A stretch of DNA of 22,137 nucleotides from an uncultured Clostridia bacterium (lineage in GTDB: Bacteria; Bacillota; Clostridia; Christensenellales; UBA1242), in NCBI GenBank assembly GCA_948434855.1, contig CAOJFR010000019.1:1-22137 (forward strand), given 5' to 3'. Every line of letters begins with the position of its first letter. Position 1 is the stretch's first letter. Below are positions 1 to 8,400 of this stretch, one piece after another. The position numbers and the translations under genes are program-made. The notes under the pieces were generated by a model. It did not search any database, had not been told where the DNA came from, and was given only the letters and a program-made list of their open reading frames with translations.

Positions 1-90
1 TTATTTTCGTAAAATCACTTGTCGACTTCAAGGAAGTATGCTAATATATGTTTAGGAGAACAAATAATTGCATACAAGATTTTACTAAAC

Positions 91-124
91 AAAACAGCAT
101 TAACCTAATGGCTAATGCTGTTTT
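91..124 (+). terminator. Rho-independent terminator
   Basis: A perfect 12-bp stem (91-102 with 113-124), with a 10-nt loop, carries its own A-rich and T-rich arms and could work in both directions. It would end whatever transcript enters from the left edge; the window shows only about 50 bases of that gene at most. No reading frame there can be chosen with confidence. Confidence 0.8.
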
Positions 125-400
125 TCCTTATATATAAAAATTCTATTTCTATAAAATTTTATCATACTAAGTTAAATTTACATACCATTAAGAATGCTCC
201 TTTATTTAATGCCACTATAACCCATGAAAAATACTTTGTCAAGGACTAAAGGTCTTATTTTGTAATTTTTTATCACTTTTTATCTTACTTTATCTAGCAT
301 TATATTTACCAACTTTTATTTCTTGTATCTTTAGTAATTACCTAGACTAAATCAGTCAAATTTAGTAATATTTTTTTTAAAATCTACTATTTTTATAAAA

Positions 401-420
401 AAGGTTGTAAAAGGTTGTAA
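401..420 (+). repeat. Tandem 10-bp direct repeat upstream of the small-RNA promoter
   Basis: The decamer AAGGTTGTAA occurs twice in immediate succession, ending about 38 bases upstream of the -35 box of the small-RNA promoter. Two copies one helical turn apart could be a regulator site, but they may be chance slippage in AT-rich DNA. Nothing else is recognisable between 125 and 458. Confidence 0.45.
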
Positions 421-458
421 AATAAAAAAAGTTTTTTTATATTTTGTGTTAAAAATGC

Positions 459-487
459 TTGTTTTCTATAAAAAAATACTATATAAT
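459..487 (+). promoter_or_regulatory. Sigma-A-type promoter of the small RNA
   Basis: TTGTTT (459-464) and a consensus TATAAT (482-487) are separated by exactly 17 bases. The start of transcription is expected near 494, a few bases before the GC-rich structured segment. There is no open reading frame downstream before the terminator. Confidence 0.75.
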
Positions 488-493
488 GTGTTT

Positions 494-608
494 ATCAATT
501 AGGGACTGATTGATAGCCTTACATACTGATAAGGTGGGGGTCGGTGGTCCGAGTCCACTCAGTCCTACCAAAGTGAGTCTAAATCGAATCACGATTTAGA
601 CTTTTTTT
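494..608 (+). ncRNA. Orphan tRNA-like small RNA without a D arm
   Basis: This free-standing transcript lies between a consensus promoter and a strong terminator. Its core (502-570) is about 54% GC in a very AT-rich setting. GGGACTG (502-508) can pair with CAGTCCT (560-566) as a 7-bp acceptor-like helix with one G-U pair, followed by ACCA (567-570). Bases 543-559 form a T-arm-like 5-bp stem with a 7-base TCCGAGT loop. CCTTA (517-521) pairs with TAAGG (530-534) around an 8-base loop. Only 8 bases separate the acceptor from this middle stem, so a D arm cannot form and this is not a normal elongator tRNA. A competing 5' hairpin pairs TATCAAT (493-499) with ATTGATA (509-515). It would put the acceptor strand in a loop, making its pairing with 560-566 a pseudoknot. 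It is too short for tmRNA. No known family is recognised; alternatives are a tRNA relic or a regulatory RNA. Confidence 0.6.
576..608 (+). terminator. Terminator of the tRNA-like small RNA
   Basis: An 11-bp perfect stem (576-586 with 592-602), 5-base loop and seven T residues lie five bases beyond the ACCA end. Their closeness shows that transcription is meant to end right after the tRNA-like fold. Confidence 0.9.
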
Positions 609-728
609 GTGGAGACACCACCTTTCACAAAGCTAAGCGAAGTATAAGATATTAAATGTGTTCCGTTTTAGACGCACTATGTTTTTCTAAAAAAAATCAT
701 GATTTTTATAATTAGTCTTCAAAAAAAT

Positions 729-753
729 AAAAACCAGCCTACCGCTGGTTTTT
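729..753 (-). terminator. Terminator of the nuclease-like gene
   Basis: A 10-bp stem (729-738 with 744-753) with a 5-base loop sits directly after the stop codon at 756-758. It is followed on the minus strand by an A/T-rich U-run. The opposite arm is also T-rich, so it could stop traffic from the left too. Confidence 0.8.
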
Positions 754-755
754 TA

Positions 756-1538
756 TTAACTTTTTTCTGATTCATTTAAATTTTCTGATTTATTTTTTGA
801 CTTATTTTTTGCTATCAGCTTTTTATTTTGTTTTTTATTGTTGAGCCTTTTATTGTATTCTGTTTCTATTTTCTTTTGCTCTTGCTCTGCAAGTTTATCA
901 CAAAATAGCCTAACATCTTCTGAAATTGGAATTGATTCAGGGGAGCTTAACGAAGCGAAATTGAAAATTTGGAGCTCTTCATAATTAAAAATAAAAATAT
1001 TTTCAAATGTCTCTTTATATTTTGACTGGTCTATTTTCTTTAGCACATCTTGTATTTTGTTGGTTGAGCACACTGGACTGAGATTTGTTGCAAATATAAA
1101 CAAGTTTTGCGACTGAAAAGGTCTATAATATTGCAATTTGTTTAGTTTTGAAATTATTGTGCTCTCTAGTCCTTTTAAACTTTTTGAAAGTGTATGTCTT
1201 TTTTCATTCCCGATTAAAACTAAGTTTCCATGACTATTTATACCTATTTTATTTTTAAGCAAAGATGGCACCTGCTTTGCAATTTGTTCTATTGTTAAGC
1301 CCATTTTTGACCATGCTTTTTTATATTTTTTGAGAGTATTATAGTATGTGTCTAGAAGTGTGGTGATTTCAAAACCAATACACCCCACTCCTTGGTCATT
1401 TTCTATCCATATATCTGGACGATCTGCAACCTTCGAATTTTTGAAACTGTCTCCATAAATGGATTTTAGCAAATACATTGCAAAATGTTCATTGTAATTT
1501 TTGTTGTTTATTTTAAACTCAAAATCAACTTTATCCAT
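756..1538 (-). CDS. PD-(D/E)xK-like nuclease candidate, hypothetical protein
   Basis: This 260-residue protein is not assigned to a named family. Residues 41-59 read RPD-I-W followed after a short turn by GFEIT, giving Asp42 and Glu57-x-Thr59, with Glu17 in a preceding helix. This spacing resembles the PD-(D/E)xK endonuclease core with Thr in place of the catalytic Lys, a known variation. Mixed alpha/beta sequence follows, and the last 40 or so residues are a Lys/Asn/Glu-rich tail typical of a disordered or nucleic-acid-binding extension. No signal peptide or membrane helix is seen. The start is the only ATG near the promoter: a TATAAT lies six bases upstream and no Shine-Dalgarno is visible, so the mRNA may be leaderless. 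It is a lone transcription unit with its own terminator, beside the tRNA-like RNA. Nuclease activity is inference from one motif. Confidence 0.55.
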   Translation of the reverse strand: MDKVDFEFKINNKNYNEHFAMYLLKSIYGDSFKNSKVADRPDIWIENDQGVGCIGFEITTLLDTYYNTLKKYKKAWSKMGLTIEQIAKQVPSLLKNKIGINSHGNLVLIGNEKRHTLSKSLKGLESTIISKLNKLQYYRPFQSQNLFIFATNLSPVCSTNKIQDVLKKIDQSKYKETFENIFIFNYEELQIFNFASLSSPESIPISEDVRLFCDKLAEQEQKKIETEYNKRLNNKKQNKKLIAKNKSKNKSENLNESEKS

Positions 1539-1544
1539 ATAAAT

Positions 1545-1573
1545 ATTATAACATATAACTTTTGATTTGAAAA
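1545..1573 (-). promoter_or_regulatory. Promoter giving a probably leaderless mRNA
   Basis: On the minus strand TTTTCA (1568-1573) and TATAAT (1545-1550) are 17 bases apart. Only six bases separate the -10 box from the ATG at 1538, so the transcript should begin at or next to the start codon. No ribosome-binding site can fit. Confidence 0.55.
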
Positions 1574-1678
1574 GAGGGCTTTTTAATTTAATTTTAAATT
1601 TTTTTCTCTTACAAATTTATAAACTTTGTATAAATTTTTGAAAGTGCAATAATAATTTAATTTTTTATGTAAATTAAT

Positions 1679-1707
1679 TTATCAAATAATTTTTAATTTG
1701 ATATAAT
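1679..1707 (+). promoter_or_regulatory. Promoter of the thioesterase gene
   Basis: TTATCA (1679-1684) and TATAAT (1702-1707) have a 17-base spacer. A strong GGGAGGA Shine-Dalgarno follows just before the ATG at 1740. Confidence 0.6.
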
Positions 1708-1739
1708 GTTATTACTTAGTTGTTATTTGGGAGGAATTA

Positions 1740-2456
1740 ATGAAATATACAAAAATTATTGAAGCTAGCGAATGCGCAACTGAGCCAGCTTTGGCTCTTC
1801 AGAATATTTATTTGCTTATTCAGGATGCAATAACGAATATGCTTGACGAAATGCATTGTGACAATGTTACATTGACCACACAGTTTGATATGATGATGGT
1901 TTTTACTAAGCACAAAGCCAAAGTTTTTAGGCGACCAAAATGGAAAGAAAAAGTTTTGATTAATTGCAGAATTGCAAAAATGAATAAGCTGCTGTGCTAT
2001 GCTAAAACTGAAGTTTTTGATGAAAATGGAACACTTTTGATTGACAGTATAATTGAATGTTGCTGCCTAAACAAAAATACTTTTAATATTTCACCAATAT
2101 CAAATATTCCTATAATTTCAACCGATGAAGAAATTGATACTAAATTTGATTTTGCAAAAAATCTGACTTTAGTAAAAGTTAAAAGTTTTAAAGTTGTTCC
2201 GACCCTTTGCGATATGCTTGGACATATGAACAACGCAAAAGCAATTTTTCCTCTTGCTGACTCACTTGAAATTGACGATTTTAACAAAATTTTTTCGCAT
2301 AAATTTGAACTTGCAGTTAAATATAATGCTCAGGCAATGATGGGAACTACGCTTCATTTGAACCTATCTAAATCTGAAAATGGATATGAATTTAGTTATA
2401 CTAAACCAGAAGACAACTCTATTGCTGAGCAGGGATACATAAGATTTTTAGACTAA
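1740..2456 (+). CDS. Acyl-ACP thioesterase family protein
   Basis: This 238-residue cytosolic protein is probably a fatty acyl-[acyl carrier protein] thioesterase, which releases fatty acids from ACP. The family has two hotdog domains. The N-terminal half has the substrate-side strands (about residues 50-110, with the RRPKWKEKV segment). The second starts near residue 145 and carries DMLGHMNNAK (158-167), the conserved D-x(3)-H-x-N-N signature at the start of the central helix; His162 and Asn164 match active-site positions of FatA/FatB-type enzymes. Its length matches short bacterial members. It has its own promoter, a GGGAGGA ribosome site four bases before ATG, and a strong terminator. It is therefore monocistronic although an enoate-reductase-like gene follows. 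Family assignment is fairly secure; the chain length it acts on cannot be read. Confidence 0.75.
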   Translation: MKYTKIIEASECATEPALALQNIYLLIQDAITNMLDEMHCDNVTLTTQFDMMMVFTKHKAKVFRRPKWKEKVLINCRIAKMNKLLCYAKTEVFDENGTLLIDSIIECCCLNKNTFNISPISNIPIISTDEEIDTKFDFAKNLTLVKVKSFKVVPTLCDMLGHMNNAKAIFPLADSLEIDDFNKIFSHKFELAVKYNAQAMMGTTLHLNLSKSENGYEFSYTKPEDNSIAEQGYIRFLD

Positions 2457-2461
2457 CAATT

Positions 2462-2500
2462 AAAATAAAGTTAAATTTGTCATTTGACTTTATTTTTTTT
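2462..2500 (+). terminator. Terminator after the thioesterase gene
   Basis: A 15-bp stem with one G-U pair (2462-2476 with 2482-2496) and an eight-T run (2493-2500) begin six bases after the stop codon. It separates this gene from the flavoenzyme downstream. Confidence 0.85.
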
Positions 2501-2540
2501 AGTTGTTAAACTTAAATTAATAAAATTATAAGGAGAGATT

Positions 2541-4592
2541 ATGAATAAACAACTTAAACCACTATTTTCGCCTTGGAAAATTGGCAATGTGGAAATTAAA
2601 AACAGAATAGTACTTTGCCCAATGGGCGGAACATCCATTTTTGGATGGATGGAAAAACACCACTTTGATAAAGATGCTGCTGACTTTTTTATGCAGCTTG
2701 CAAACAACAATGTTGGGCTTATTATTCCTGGAATTGCACCACTTAGAAACCTTATGGGAAACAGCTGGCTTTATAAGGCTAAAGGTGCCTTTAAAGACCT
2801 TAAAAAATTTATGAGTGAATTTCACAAGACTGGTGCTAAAATGTTTATTCAATTAACCGCTGGTTTTGGAAGATCATTCTCTCTTCCAAACGGAATGGTT
2901 CCACTTATGAAGAATAAGTTTTTAGGCAAGCTTGTTAAGCCAATTTTTGATGTTGATAGACTCTGCGCTTCGCCAAGTGAACTTCCTTCAAGGTGGGCAG
3001 AAGATGTGACCTGCAGAGAAATTACTGTTAAAGAAATTACTGAAATGGTTGATGCCTTTGCAAAAACAGCAAAAATGTGCAAGGACGCTGGCGTTGATGG
3101 TGTTGAAATTCATGCTGTTCATGAGGGATATTTAATTGACCAATTTACAACAGCCTACACCAACCACAGAACCGATGAATATGGCGGTAGTTTTGAAAAC
3201 CGCTATCGCTTTGCAACAGACATTGTTAAAGCAATAAAAAATGAATGTGGAGAGGACTACCCTGTTTCACTTAGATATTCAGTTGAAAGCAAAACAAAAG
3301 GATTCTGCGAGGGGGCAATGCCTGGCGAAAAATATAAGGAAATTGGAAGAACCCTTGAAGAAAGTGAAAAAGCCGCAAAATATCTTGAAGAAGCAGGCTA
3401 TGACATGCTTAATGCAGACAACGGCACTTATGACGCTTGGTATTGGGCTCACCCACCAATGTATATGCCTTATAACTGCAACCTTGAAAGTGTTTCTCAT
3501 ATTAGAAAATTTATAAATATTCCTGTTGTTTGCGCTGGAAGAATGGAGCCTTTTATTGCTGCAGATGCTATTGAAAAAGGTGAAATTGATGCAATGGGCG
3601 TTGCAAGACAATTTTTGGTTGATGCAGAGTGGGTTACTAAACTTATTGAAGATCGAATTGAAGATATTAAGCCATGTATTTGTTGTCATAACGCCTGCCT
3701 TACCATGAGCCATTACAAAGGCGTTGCAAATATGTGCAAAATGGAAGACAGTAAACACATGTCTAGATGTGCCCTTAACCCAATGACTATGGATGGCGGA
3801 AAATATGACTTTAAACCAGCAAAACACAAGAAAAATATTGCCATTATTGGTGGTGGAATTGGCGGCATGGAATGCGCTATTGTTTTAACAAAGCGTGGTC
3901 ATAATGTAACAATTTATGAAAAAACTAATGAGCTTGGCGGTGTGTTTGTTGCTGCCGCTGCACCATCATTTAAGGGCAAGGACAAGGCTCTTATTGCATG
4001 GTATAAAAGACAAATGAAGCTTTTAAACATTGACATTAAGTTTAACACTGAAATAACCGACATTAGCAGCATTGAAGCTGATGAAATTATTGTTGCAACT
4101 GGCGCTAAAGCACGAAAGCTTAATATTTCTGGAAGTGAAAAAGCGATTGATGCTGTTGACTATTTGAAAGGCGCAGAAGTTGGAAACAAAGTTGCCGTTA
4201 TTGGCGGTGGACTTTCTGGCTGCGAAATTGCCTATGACCTTTTCCTTAAGGGCAAAAAGCCAGTTATTGTTGAAACCCTTAACGACCTTATGGTTGCAAA
4301 TGGACTTAGCCTTGCAAACTCTTCTTATCTTAGAGATTTCTTTAAAACAAACAAAGTTCCTGTTTATTTAGAAAGCAAATGCACAGAAATTAAAGACAAG
4401 AGTATTGTTATTAAAAACAAAAATGGCGATGTTACAGAAATTAAGTGCGACAATGTGATTATGGCAGTTGGATATGTTCCTGCACCAGCACTTAAGGCAA
4501 AAAAGAAAGTTCATGTTATTGGCGATGCAAAATCTGTTGGAAACCTCAGAACAGTTATTTGGGGTGCATGGGATGTTTGCACAAAAATTTAA
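2541..4592 (+). CDS. NADH:flavin oxidoreductase, 2,4-dienoyl-CoA/enoate reductase family (FMN, 4Fe-4S, FAD)
   Basis: This 683-residue enzyme belongs to the class that reduces activated C=C bonds of enoates or dienoyl-CoAs with NAD(P)H. Electrons pass through FAD, one [4Fe-4S] cluster and FMN. An old-yellow-enzyme TIM barrel fills about residues 1-370. It includes the active-site-region AVHEGYLIDQF and the TDEYGGSFENR signature. A cysteine cluster follows near 377-401: C-x2-C-x3-C and then two candidate fourth ligands. The C-terminal FAD/NAD module has dinucleotide motifs GGGIGG near 433 and GGGLSG near 553. Length is normal for the family. The start is supported by AAGGAGAG upstream of the ATG. 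It is a single-gene unit between two terminators. Substrate cannot be told from sequence. An oxygen-sensitive Fe-S flavoenzyme fits an anaerobe. Confidence 0.85.
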   Translation: MNKQLKPLFSPWKIGNVEIKNRIVLCPMGGTSIFGWMEKHHFDKDAADFFMQLANNNVGLIIPGIAPLRNLMGNSWLYKAKGAFKDLKKFMSEFHKTGAKMFIQLTAGFGRSFSLPNGMVPLMKNKFLGKLVKPIFDVDRLCASPSELPSRWAEDVTCREITVKEITEMVDAFAKTAKMCKDAGVDGVEIHAVHEGYLIDQFTTAYTNHRTDEYGGSFENRYRFATDIVKAIKNECGEDYPVSLRYSVESKTKGFCEGAMPGEKYKEIGRTLEESEKAAKYLEEAGYDMLNADNGTYDAWYWAHPPMYMPYNCNLESVSHIRKFINIPVVCAGRMEPFIAADAIEKGEIDAMGVARQFLVDAEWVTKLIEDRIEDIKPCICCHNACLTMSHYKGVANMCKMEDSKHMSRCALNPMTMDGGKYDFKPAKHKKNIAIIGGGIGGMECAIVLTKRGHNVTIYEKTNELGGVFVAAAAPSFKGKDKALIAWYKRQMKLLNIDIKFNTEITDISSIEADEIIVATGAKARKLNISGSEKAIDAVDYLKGAEVGNKVAVIGGGLSGCEIAYDLFLKGKKPVIVETLNDLMVANGLSLANSSYLRDFFKTNKVPVYLESKCTEIKDKSIVIKNKNGDVTEIKCDNVIMAVGYVPAPALKAKKKVHVIGDAKSVGNLRTVIWGAWDVCTKI

Positions 4593-4605
4593 CTTTTGCT
4601 AAAAC

Positions 4606-4633
4606 AAAAACTCCACATTATAGTGGAGTTTTT
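4606..4633. terminator. Bidirectional terminator between convergent genes
   Basis: An 11-bp perfect stem (4606-4616 with 4623-4633) has an A-run on one side and a T-run on the other. It lies between the stop of the flavoenzyme (+) and the stop of the YjdF-like gene (-), and can end both transcripts. Confidence 0.85.
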
Positions 4634-4646
4634 TTATGCTTTTTAA

Positions 4647-5297
4647 CTAAACTGATTCTTTTTTTGTCTGTTTTGTTTTTACATTTGAGTCTTTTTTATT
4701 AGGCGATTTATTTTTATGCAGAATTACCGCTATAGCTGCTCCTATAATTGAACCAACAAAATCACAAATTATGTCGCCCATTGTATCCATGAGTGCAGCA
4801 CGCTCTGAAAAGCCTGCATATTTTTGTGCATTGCCATCCATAATTGCATCTGACGTAAATTCACAAATTTCCCAAAAACCACCTATCATCATTGAAAATG
4901 AGAATGTTATAACAAAAATCCAAAACAATTTGTTATATTCTTTATTGTAATTTGCAAACAAATTATAGAAAATTAATGCAAATAACACTCCACTTGCTGT
5001 ATGAATTATTTTATCATAATAAAAATCATAACTATAAAGTTCCCAGCCAGAACCACCTAATATTCCGAGACAGATAAAAACTTCATAAAAAATTAATACT
5101 GCTAAATTAAACTTAAATTTTAATATTTTTTCAGCAAAAAATGGAATCCAAATAACTGGAATTATAATGAATGCCAACGCATATGACAATGCATCTGCTG
5201 GGACAATTTTTAATAAACCCAATGTTAAAAATACTGCTGCATTGATTATTGCAATGATTGTAAAAATTATAGAAATTAGTAAAGTTTTGTTTTTCAT
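4647..5297 (-). CDS. YjdF/DUF2238-like integral membrane protein
   Basis: This 216-residue membrane protein has about six hydrophobic helices (roughly residues 5-30, 36-53, 62-80, 95-115, 125-145 and 175-195). The family features visible are YYDKIIHTASG near residue 93, GGFWEICEFTSD near 140, and LMDTMGDIICDFVG near 170. These Asp/His/Glu-rich patches at membrane edges are conserved in the YjdF (DUF2238) family of unknown function. The tail is Lys/Ser-rich and cytoplasmic by the positive-inside rule. The start is supported by GAGGG just upstream of ATG. A second copy of the same family lies at 15779-16690. It is monocistronic and shares a terminator with the convergent flavoenzyme gene. No substrate or transport role can be assigned. 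Confidence 0.7.
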   Translation of the reverse strand: MKNKTLLISIIFTIIAIINAAVFLTLGLLKIVPADALSYALAFIIIPVIWIPFFAEKILKFKFNLAVLIFYEVFICLGILGGSGWELYSYDFYYDKIIHTASGVLFALIFYNLFANYNKEYNKLFWIFVITFSFSMMIGGFWEICEFTSDAIMDGNAQKYAGFSERAALMDTMGDIICDFVGSIIGAAIAVILHKNKSPNKKDSNVKTKQTKKESV

Positions 5298-5401
5298 AAG
5301 CCCTCATTTTAGTATATGTTAAAATCAAAAATAATACACTACACAGTGATTATATCATTATTTTTATATTAATTTAACTAAAATATGTAACATTTTGAAA
5401 A

Positions 5402-5427
5402 AAGGCACTATTATTGTTTAGTGCCTT
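5402..5427 (-). terminator. Terminator of the LRR gene
   Basis: A 9-bp perfect stem (5402-5410 with 5419-5427) with an 8-base loop starts just after the stop codon at 5432. On the minus strand it runs into a poly-T/A stretch. Confidence 0.8.
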
Positions 5428-5431
5428 CTTT

Positions 5432-8400
5432 TTATTCATAAATAATTTGCCCAACTGTGCCAGCATTGGTATTGATTTCAACCCAATTTATTGTTCTGCC
5501 ACCACTAAATATTATTTTTTCTATATGACAATTAAAAAATGTTGAACGTGTTAACGAGGCAAATTCTAGAGCTGTGTCACTATATTCAAACACAAGCTCT
5601 GTTATGTTTGCCATAGCAAATGTCCAAGTGGAAATATATTCAACTGAACCTGGCACAATTAATTTTCCTATATTGCAATTAACAAACAAATCATTTCCTA
5701 GAGAAACAATTTTTATGCCGTTATAGGATGATGGAATTATGACTTCATTTGCATTGCCACCATTATATTCTGTTATAGAATATCCGTTTTGAGCTCTATA
5801 TAAAACAAAGTTTCCAAAGATAACATAGTCTTCATCGGTTATCTCATAAACAGCAAAGATTTCTATATTTGAATTAAGATTATATATATCAATTTCTTCA
5901 CCATAAGCATTAACCCACATTAAAACATCATAAGTTACTCCATTTTTTTCGTAACTGACATCTCCAAATTCTGGGGCTTCACCCGCCAGATAAGTTATCA
6001 CTTTATATTGTGAACAATTTTCGCCATAATTATATTTAACTCTATAAGTTTTTCTTTGCCTTTGAATTGTGATTTCTATTTTTTCAGTAACATCAATTTC
6101 TGTTCCCTCTGCAATTTGTGTTCCGTTTACAAAAAGCTGTGTTTTATACCTATCATCTTGCTCACTTGTAATAGTTATTTTATCGCCAAGTTTTACATAA
6201 TTTGACTTTACAATTCTACCATTATTTTTTACAATTACAAATTCAGGAATTTCTATTTGTGCGTAATTTTCTTTTTTTGATGTATAGAGATTGTAGCCAT
6301 CAGTATAGTATCCTTGAACAGAATATTTACTATCTAAAATTTGCTTTGGAATGTTTGGTTTAACGCCATCTAAAATATACGCTTCACTTGAAATCATGAA
6401 CATACTAATATTATTGTCAACACTTTGAAGCTCTCGCTTTATTATTACCTTTTCTATTTGACAATTGAAAAAACCATCTCTGCTTACAATATCCATTGGC
6501 ATGGATTGACTATTGCCATCAAACTTTAACTCGTTTATTGTTGTGTAACTAAAAGCAAAACCAAAAATTGTTAAGTTTGTTATGTCTTCAGAAAAAGTTA
6601 CTGAATTTAATACTCTTCCATCAAAAGCCCAAGGTTGAATGCTTGTTACAGGTTTTCCATTATACATTGCAGGAATTACAACATCTGTTAAATTGCTGCT
6701 GCATAGCGTGAGAGTTGCTGAATCGCCTGATACACTAAACAAAAGTTCATAACTATTTGGGTCTATATATATATTATAAGTTTCCACAGACATTATATCA
6801 AAATTTGGAGCTCTAAAATAGCTATGAGATGTTTTTATGTCTATTTCCTTTATTATATATACCCTTTCTACATTTGCAAATAATTTGCTTTCGTGATCGG
6901 CTTTTGCGGCTTCATAAATTGTTGAACTATCAATTCTTATTAACTTTAAGTTTGTGCAACCATCAAAAGCATTTATTTCAATGCTGTTTATATTTGAAGT
7001 TATCTTTAATCGGTTTAATCTGCTGCAACCTTGAAATGCATAAGCCTTTATTACTTGAATCTTTTCGCCTAGATTTACTGTTGCTAAACTGGTGCAATTA
7101 TTAAACGCATATTCTCCAATTTCTGCAATGCTGTCTGGAATTCTTATTCCACCCAAACTAGAACATTCTGCAAACGCAGATTTTTGTAATAATGAGACAG
7201 TGCTTGGAATGCTAACAGACTTTAAAGCCTTGCAACGCCAAAATGCAAACTCTCCAATTATTTTTAAGTTTTCTGGCAAAGTAACAGAACTTAGGTTTTC
7301 ACATCCAGAAAAACATGAGTTTGGAATTTTTGTTACTAAACTTGGAACAGCAATGCTTGTTAATTTTTTACAATTATAAAAAGCATAAATTCCTAAATTT
7401 GTTAAGCCTGATGGAAGATTAATATTGCTTAATTTAACACACTCTGAAAAAGCTGAATCTCCAAGCCTTATGACTGATTCAGGAAGATTAACACTTTCTA
7501 AACTTGAGCAAGACCAAAATGCATTATTTGATATGGTTCTTATTGAACCCAAAAAGTTTAGGCTAACTAAACTGGTGCAACTTGAAAACGCTGCTTCTGA
7601 AATTGCTGTTAACCCTAAACCAAAGCTGGCAGACTGCAGTCTAGAGCATTCATCAAAAATATGCACACCTATTTTATTTACGCTGTCTGGCAACTCAATC
7701 TCTAAAAGTGCGGAGCATTTGTGGAAAGCAAAGTCTCCTATTGTGCTTAAACCATTTAATATCGTTACGCTTTGAAGACTTGTGCAATTATAAAAAGTTG
7801 AATTGCCTATGCTGTTTAAGCTTGTTGGGAAAGTTATGCTTGTTAGATTTGTGCAACCAAAAAAAGTATCATTGCCAATACTTAAAAGACCTTCATTTAA
7901 ACTTATATTATCTAAGGATATACAGCCAGAAAATGCTCCGTTGCCAAGCGTTTGTGCTGTGGCTGGCAAACTAATTTCAACTAAGCTGGTGCACATGTTA
8001 AATGCTCCATTAGCTATTGTTATAACACCCTCTGAAAATTGAACGCTTGTTAAGCCACTACATTCATTAAATGCCCATGCATTTATAATTTTTATTGTTT
8101 CTGGAATATTGATACTCTTTAAAAATTTTAAGTTATAAAATGCACTTTCACCAATTTCTGTAACTTCAACGCCCCTATACATTGTTGGAATAACTACATT
8201 TTCATCAGTGCCATTATATTTTGAAATGCTATAGGTATTTGTATCATTTAATACAAATTCAAAATCTGTAATTTCTGTTGATTTTTCATAAATATTATAT
8301 TCCCCATCAACTGAAACTTTTGAAAACTCTTGTTTTATAAATAAGTTTGTGCCGTCATCTATTGATGTGAGAATTTTTAATTCTGTGACATTTGTTAATA

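Noticed and set aside
1..55. Possible 3' end of a coding region (two frames reach stops at 42-44 and 53-55 before the terminator at 91-124)
   Set aside because: Fewer than 18 codons are visible and neither frame gives a recognisable motif, so no gene or mobile element can be called.
494..608. tmRNA or a normal tRNA at the tRNA-like RNA
   Set aside because: The transcript is far too short for tmRNA and has no tag frame; the G3-U70 pair that marks tmRNA is absent. A normal tRNA needs a D arm, for which there is no room.
5336..5349. Small inverted repeat CACT-AGTG upstream of the first YjdF-like gene
   Set aside because: Four base pairs are too short to support an operator claim.
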